Origin: JBQCEE01 sp051960575
GTDB taxonomy: Bacteria; Actinomycetota; Actinomycetes; Mycobacteriales; Jatrophihabitantaceae
Reading direction: 5' to 3'
DNA: 17,270 nucleotides
Assembly: GCF_051960575.1 (NCBI RefSeq)
Contig: NZ_JBQCEE010000386.1
Coordinates: 1-17,270, forward strand
A program made the translations under genes and the position numbers. This document shows, in pieces, positions 13,447 to 17,270 of this stretch. Each line of letters opens with the position of its first letter. The stretch's first letter is position 1. The notes beneath the pieces were generated by a model. It ran no database searches and was not told the origin of the DNA. It worked only from the letters and a program-made list of their open reading frames with translations.

Positions 13447-14448
13447 CTACGACTCGCTCTTCATCGAGCGCGACATGAGGGCCTCGACCGTGTGACGTGG
13501 TGGCAGACCACGGAAGCAGACGGCCTCGACGGCCTGCGTGATCGGCACCTCGACGCCCGCGTGCTGCGCGAGCTCGAGCACGGCCCGGCAGCTCTTGACG
13601 CCCTCGGCGACCTGTCCGTGCGTGGCCGCCTGCGCCTCGTCCAGGGACTCACCGCGACCGAGCCGCTCGCCGAAGGTGCGGTTGCGCGAGAGCGGCGAGC
13701 TGCAGGTGGCGACGAGGTCACCGAGGCCCGCGAGGCCCGCGAAGGTGAGCGGGTCGGCGCCGAGATGCACGCCGAGCCGGGCCGTCTCGGCCAGCCCGCG
13801 GGTGATGAGCGAGGCCTTGGTGTTGTCGCCGAACCCCATGCCCTGCGCGATGCCGGCGGCCAGCGCGATCACGTTCTTGATCGCGCCGCCGAGCTCGCAG
13901 CCGATGACGTCGGTGTTGGTGTACGGCCGCAGGTACCGCGTGCCACAGGCCTCCTGGACGAACGCGGCGCGGTCGTCGTCGATGCAGGCCACCACGGTCG
14001 CGGCCGGCTGCTCCTGCGCGATCTCGAGGGCGAGGTTCGGGCCGGTGACGACGGCGATCCGCTCGTCGGGCACGCCGGTGACCTCGGCGATCACCTCACT
14101 CATGCGCTTGGTCGTCCCCAGCTCGACGCCCTTCATCAGGCTGATCAGCGTCGCGTCGCGCGGCAGCAGCGGCGTCCAGGCGGCGAGGTTCGCGCGCAGC
14201 GTCTGCGACGGGATCGCGATCGCCACGAGCTGCGCGCCGTCGAGCGCCGCGGCGGGATCGGCCGTGGCCCGCAGCGTCGACGGCAGTCGGATGCCGGGCA
14301 GGTACGGCACGTTCTCGTGCCGGCTGTCGATCTGATCGGCCAGCTCGGGACGACGGGCCCAGAGCGTGACGTCGTTGCCGGCGTCGGCGAGCACCTTCGC
14401 GAACGCCGTGCCCCACGAGCCGCCGCCGAGCACGGCCGCGCGCGTCAC
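13447..14448 (-). CDS. gpsA: Glycerol-3-phosphate dehydrogenase [NAD(P)+]
   Basis: GpsA reduces dihydroxyacetone phosphate to sn-glycerol 3-phosphate, the backbone of phospholipids. The 333-residue cytosolic enzyme begins at GTG 14448 with the Rossmann motif AVLGGGSWGTAFA (8-16). It has SLMKGVE (K106), VVTGPNLALEIA, the catalytic lysine K191 in GGAIKNVIALAAGI, and the substrate-binding DNTKASLITRG (209-218 region), followed by GLGDLVATCSSPLSRNRTFG. All are family hallmarks and the length is normal. It follows plsC by 22 bases, and PlsC-type acyltransferases act on the pathway that GpsA feeds, so the pairing makes metabolic sense. No clear Shine-Dalgarno sequence precedes the GTG, consistent with translational coupling. 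It ends with TAG. Confidence 0.96.
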   Translation of the reverse strand: MTRAAVLGGGSWGTAFAKVLADAGNDVTLWARRPELADQIDSRHENVPYLPGIRLPSTLRATADPAAALDGAQLVAIAIPSQTLRANLAAWTPLLPRDATLISLMKGVELGTTKRMSEVIAEVTGVPDERIAVVTGPNLALEIAQEQPAATVVACIDDDRAAFVQEACGTRYLRPYTNTDVIGCELGGAIKNVIALAAGIAQGMGFGDNTKASLITRGLAETARLGVHLGADPLTFAGLAGLGDLVATCSSPLSRNRTFGERLGRGESLDEAQAATHGQVAEGVKSCRAVLELAQHAGVEVPITQAVEAVCFRGLPPRHTVEALMSRSMKSES

Positions 14449-14470
14449 CGGCCCACGCCGCTCGCGGGGA

Positions 14471-15241
14471 TCACGCCGCGTCGCTCGAACCGGCGGCCGA
14501 CGGGCGCGGCCGGTGCCACACGAACAGCTCGCCGTCGGGGGCCGGCTCGCCGCGCAGCTCGGCGACGTCCTCGCGCAGCCGCTTCATGATCACGTCGGTC
14601 ATCTCGCGCAGCACCGCAGGCGTCGGCTCGGCGCCGCGGAAGCGGCTCAGGTCGATGGGCTCGCCGACCGACAGCGTGTGCCTCGCGCGCGGGAACGGCT
14701 TGATCGTCCTGGTGTAGAAGTCCCAGCGCGACTGCACGCCCCACTGCGCGACCGGGATCACCGGCACCTCGGGCGCCAGCAGCCACAGCCGCGCGGTGCC
14801 CGTCTTCGCCGACATCGGCCACCCGTCGGGGTCGCGTGTCACCGTGCCCTCGGGGTGCAGCACGACCAGGGCGCCCGAACGCAGCTTCTCGACGGCCGAC
14901 TGCAGCGCGAGCGCGGCGTCGGCGGTGTCGCGCCGCACGGGGATGTGCCCCATCTTGCGCATGCCCCACCCGACCACCGGCACCTCGAAGATCGCCTCCT
15001 TGGCGAGGAACCGCGGCACGCGGGCGGCGTCGAGGATGAACTTGGAGACGATGAACGGGTCGACGTGCGAGACGTGGTTGACGACGACGATCACGCCGCC
15101 GGTCGCCGGGACGCGCTCGATGTTGCGCCAGCGGATCTTGAACAGGCCGGAGACCGGGTAGTACAGCACGAACCAGGCGAAGCGCCAGCCGAAGCCCAAC
15201 TTCTCGCCGTGGCCCCGTCGCCTGAGCTTCCGTCTCGGCAC
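14471..15241 (-). CDS. plsC: 1-acyl-sn-glycerol-3-phosphate acyltransferase (PlsC-like)
   Basis: This enzyme transfers an acyl chain to lysophosphatidic acid, giving phosphatidic acid at the membrane. The 256-residue protein (from GTG 15241) has a hydrophobic N-terminal segment FAWFVLYYPVSGLF, and the acyltransferase motif HX4D in VVNHVSHVDPF (H56, D61). It also has the RFLAKEAIFEVPVVGWGMR block, the HPEGTVTRD motif (about 130-137) and VPVIPVAQWG. GTG 15241 is preferred because GGGGAGG (15254-15248) sits exactly 6 bases before it; the frame also has a GTG at 15265, which lacks such a site. It is the first gene of the plsC-gpsA-ddl unit, divergent from cofC across 98 bases. The acyl specificity cannot be told; other lysophospholipid acyltransferases share this fold. 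Confidence 0.92.
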   Translation of the reverse strand: MPRRKLRRRGHGEKLGFGWRFAWFVLYYPVSGLFKIRWRNIERVPATGGVIVVVNHVSHVDPFIVSKFILDAARVPRFLAKEAIFEVPVVGWGMRKMGHIPVRRDTADAALALQSAVEKLRSGALVVLHPEGTVTRDPDGWPMSAKTGTARLWLLAPEVPVIPVAQWGVQSRWDFYTRTIKPFPRARHTLSVGEPIDLSRFRGAEPTPAVLREMTDVIMKRLREDVAELRGEPAPDGELFVWHRPRPSAAGSSDAA

Positions 15242-15247
15242 CGCCGA

Positions 15248-15254
15248 CCTCCCC
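15248..15254 (-). promoter_or_regulatory. Ribosome binding site that decides the plsC start
   Basis: On the minus strand GGGGAGG ends 6 bases before GTG 15241 and is the strongest ribosome binding site of this unit. It lies downstream of the alternative GTG at 15265, which argues for the shorter protein. Confidence 0.75.
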
Positions 15255-15327
15255 GTCCCCAACACCAGCCGACCCCGAACTGTCGACCTGCAGTCTGCCT
15301 GATCGCCGTTCCGGCGGCATCGAACGG

Positions 15328-15333
15328 TAGCGT
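15328..15333 (+). promoter_or_regulatory. Candidate -10 box for a leaderless cofC transcript
   Basis: TAGCGT ends 6 bases before GTG 15340, and there is no Shine-Dalgarno sequence. The -35 region is weak. The arrangement repeats that seen before the GNAT gene. Confidence 0.45.
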
Positions 15334-15339
15334 CGGCGT

Positions 15340-15984
15340 GTGCGCTGGACGCTGCTCGTGCCGGTCAAGACGGCCGACCCCAAGCGCCGTCTCGCCGCCA
15401 CCCTCCCCGAGGCCGGGCCGCCGGGCGACGGGGGTCGGCACGGGCGTCTGGTCGCCGCCCTGCGCGCCGACGCGTTGGCGGCCGCTGCCGCTGCGCCACC
15501 GGTCGCGCGCATCGTGATCGTGGCCGACGTACCGGACGCCGTCGCCGGCCACGCCGTGCTGGTGCAGCGCTCGCGCGGGCTCAACGGCGCGCTGCGCGAC
15601 GGCGCCGCGCACGCCGTCGCACAGTGGCCACACGACGGCATCGCCGCGCTCGTCGGCGATCTGCCCGCGCTGCAGGCGGTCGAGCTGGCCGCCGCCCTCG
15701 ACGCAGCGGCCCGCCACGACCGCGCCTTCGTGCCCGACGCCGAGGGCACCGGCACGACGCTGCTCACCGCCGCGCCGGGCGCGCTCTGGGCACCGGCGTT
15801 CGGCGAGGGCTCGGCGGCCCGCCATGCATCCTTCGCCGTCACCCTCGACGCGGGCCCCGGCCTGCGCCGCGACGTCGACACCGCCGACGACCTGCGTGCG
15901 GCACTGAAGCTGGGGGTCGGGCCGGCCACGGCGGCCGCGTGCGACGTCGTCGCCTGCGGTTCACCTGGCTCGTCCATCATGTAG
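15340..15984 (+). CDS. cofC: 2-phospho-L-lactate / phosphoenolpyruvate guanylyltransferase (F420 biosynthesis)
   Basis: CofC (FbiD in mycobacteria) uses GTP to activate 2-phospholactate or phosphoenolpyruvate, which is then joined to Fo to build coenzyme F420. The 214-residue protein starts at GTG 15340 with LLVPVKTADPKRRLA, the nucleotide-binding start of this MobA-like family. It continues with GLNGALRDG, VGDLPALQAVELAAAL (metal-binding D107), FVPDAEGTGTTLLTA, FGEGSAARH and PGLRRDVDTADDL, all conserved positions. A low-complexity Ala-rich stretch lies at 45-53. It implies an F420-producing organism. Actinobacterial CofC is generally considered to use phosphoenolpyruvate; the sequence alone does not decide. 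It ends with TAG only 3 bases before ppk1 and in the same frame, so the two are probably coupled. Confidence 0.93.
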   Translation: MRWTLLVPVKTADPKRRLAATLPEAGPPGDGGRHGRLVAALRADALAAAAAAPPVARIVIVADVPDAVAGHAVLVQRSRGLNGALRDGAAHAVAQWPHDGIAALVGDLPALQAVELAAALDAAARHDRAFVPDAEGTGTTLLTAAPGALWAPAFGEGSAARHASFAVTLDAGPGLRRDVDTADDLRAALKLGVGPATAAACDVVACGSPGSSIM

Positions 15985-15987
15985 GGC

Positions 15988-17270
15988 ATGGCCGAACCGG
16001 GGACGCTGCAGCAGACGATGTCGATCGAGGCCGAGGACTCGGTGCCCGACGGCGATCTCGACTCGGCCGGCACGCCGAGTGCCGACCTGCCCGCCGACCG
16101 GTTCAGCAACCGCGAGCTGTCGTGGCTGGCCTTCAACGAGCGCGTGCTCGCCCTGGCCCGTGACACCGAGCAGCCGCTGCTCGAGCGGATGAAGTTCCTC
16201 GCGATCTTCGCCAGCAACCTGGACGAGTTCTACATGGTGCGCGTCGCCGGGCTGAAGCGCCGGGCGCAGACCGGCCTCGGTGTCGTGTCGGCCGACGGCC
16301 TGTCCCCGCGGGAGGTGCTCGCCGCGCTCGCGACCCGCACCCGCACGCTCGCCGTCGAGCACGCCAAGTTGTTCAGCGACGACATCCAGCCGCTGCTGGC
16401 CGGCGAGGGCATCCACATCCGGCACTGGGACGCGCTCGACGACGAGGAGCGCGGCCGGCTCACCGAGTACTTCCGCGCCCGTGTCTTCCCGGTGCTCACG
16501 CCGCTGGCCGTCGACCCGGCGCACCCGTTCCCCTACATCTCCGGGCTGTCGCTCAACCTCGCCGTCCTCGTCCGCGACGCGGACGACAGCGGCGCCGAAC
16601 GCTTCGCACGTGTCAAGGTGCCCGACAACGTGCCGCGGTTCGTGGCCGTCTCGCAGAGCCCGACCGAGGTCGAGTTCCTGCCGATCGAGGACCTCATCTC
16701 GGCCCACCTGCCGATGCTGTTCCCGGGCATGGAGGTCGTCGACCAGCACCTGTTCCGCATCACCCGCAACGCCGACGTCGAGGTCGAGGAGGACCGCGAC
16801 GAGGACCTGCTGCAGGCACTCGAGCGCGAGCTGGTGCGGCGCCGCTTCGGGCCGGCCGTGCGGCTCGAGGTCACCGACGACATCGACGACGACGTGCTCG
16901 ACCTGCTGGTCAGCGAGATCGGCATCGAGGCCGAGGACGTGCAGCGCCTGCCCGGCCTGCTCGACCTGAGCGCGTTGTGGCAGGTCTACGACGTCAACCG
17001 GCCCCAGCTCAAGGAGCGGCCGTTCGTGCCGGCGACCAGCCCGCTGTTCGCCGAGGGCGAGACGCCGAAGTCGGTCTTCGCCACGCTGCGCGACGGCGAC
17101 GTGCTCGTGCACCACCCGTACGAGTCGTTCGCCACCAGCACGCAGCGCTTCATCGAGCAGGCCGCGGCCGACCCCAACGTGCTGGCGATCAAGCAGACGC
17201 TCTACCGGACGAGCGGTGACTCCCCCATCGTCGACGCCCTCATCGACGCCGCCGAGGCGGGCAAGCAGGT
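15988..17270 (+). CDS. ppk1: Polyphosphate kinase 1, N-terminal part (runs off the window)
   Basis: PPK1 reversibly polymerises the gamma-phosphate of ATP into inorganic polyphosphate. From ATG 15988 the open frame continues 427 codons to the window end without a stop. After an acidic, non-conserved N-terminal tail, the family core begins with FSNRELSWLAFNERVLALA. It continues with MKFLAIFASNLDEFYMVRVAG, VFPVLTPLAVDPAHPFPYIS, FVPATSPLF, VLVHHPYESF and IKQTLYRTSGDSPIVDALID, all diagnostic of PPK1. The phosphorylated catalytic histidine lies beyond the window. There is no good ribosome binding site; the ATG is 3 bases after the cofC stop, suggesting translational coupling. ATG 16018 is an alternative start. 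In M. tuberculosis, ppk1 also neighbours the cofC homologue (from memory). Confidence 0.96.
   Translation, partial: MAEPGTLQQTMSIEAEDSVPDGDLDSAGTPSADLPADRFSNRELSWLAFNERVLALARDTEQPLLERMKFLAIFASNLDEFYMVRVAGLKRRAQTGLGVVSADGLSPREVLAALATRTRTLAVEHAKLFSDDIQPLLAGEGIHIRHWDALDDEERGRLTEYFRARVFPVLTPLAVDPAHPFPYISGLSLNLAVLVRDADDSGAERFARVKVPDNVPRFVAVSQSPTEVEFLPIEDLISAHLPMLFPGMEVVDQHLFRITRNADVEVEEDRDEDLLQALERELVRRRFGPAVRLEVTDDIDDDVLDLLVSEIGIEAEDVQRLPGLLDLSALWQVYDVNRPQLKERPFVPATSPLFAEGETPKSVFATLRDGDVLVHHPYESFATSTQRFIEQAAADPNVLAIKQTLYRTSGDSPIVDALIDAAEAGKQ

Overview
The window is very GC-rich, densely packed bacterial DNA with many GTG starts. Gene content and order point to an actinobacterium. From memory, the series rsmD - recG - DAK protein - rpmB - thiL - DUF3515 - ddl - gpsA - cofC - ppk1 resembles the Mycobacterium tuberculosis Rv2966c-Rv2984 neighbourhood, and cofC implies coenzyme F420 synthesis. 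Genus cannot be fixed from the sequence alone.

Layout. 1-3871 (minus): a DAK/FakA-like protein, recG and the first codons of rsmD form a tight transcription unit. recG carries an in-frame amber codon at 816-818. 3872-4088: divergent control region. 4089-4277 (plus): rpmB (L28, four-cysteine form), ended by a strong hairpin. 4342-5850 (minus): thiL followed by a GNAT acetyltransferase. 5932-6750 (plus): a stand-alone Lrp/AsnC effector domain and a DUF3515 membrane-anchored protein. 6751-12313: a fatty-acid oxidation block made of a MerR regulator (minus) divergent from fadA-fadB (plus), then an alpha-methylacyl-CoA racemase-like gene (plus). 12338-15241 (minus): plsC-gpsA-ddl. 15340 to the end (plus): cofC and a partial ppk1.

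How the genes fit together. FadB (hydratase plus hydroxyacyl-CoA dehydrogenase) and FadA (thiolase) make a complete trifunctional beta-oxidation pair. The racemase would bring (2R)-methyl-branched acyl-CoAs into the 2S form needed for beta-oxidation. The MerR gene shares an overlapping promoter region with fadA that contains a TGACA/TGTCA dyad. GpsA and PlsC supply consecutive early steps of phospholipid synthesis; Ddl makes the D-Ala-D-Ala of peptidoglycan.

The most unusual items are: (1) the amber codon splitting recG between its two helicase lobes with no frameshift; (2) a 105-bp element between fadB and the racemase gene, built of three GTGACGG and three CCGTCAC sites, all on a 19-bp period, mirrored about one centre; (3) the MerR/fadA operator region. 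I see no CRISPR array, tRNA, rRNA, insertion sequence or phage gene. No gene-free stretch exceeds 300 bases. Nothing here is clearly an undescribed multi-gene system.
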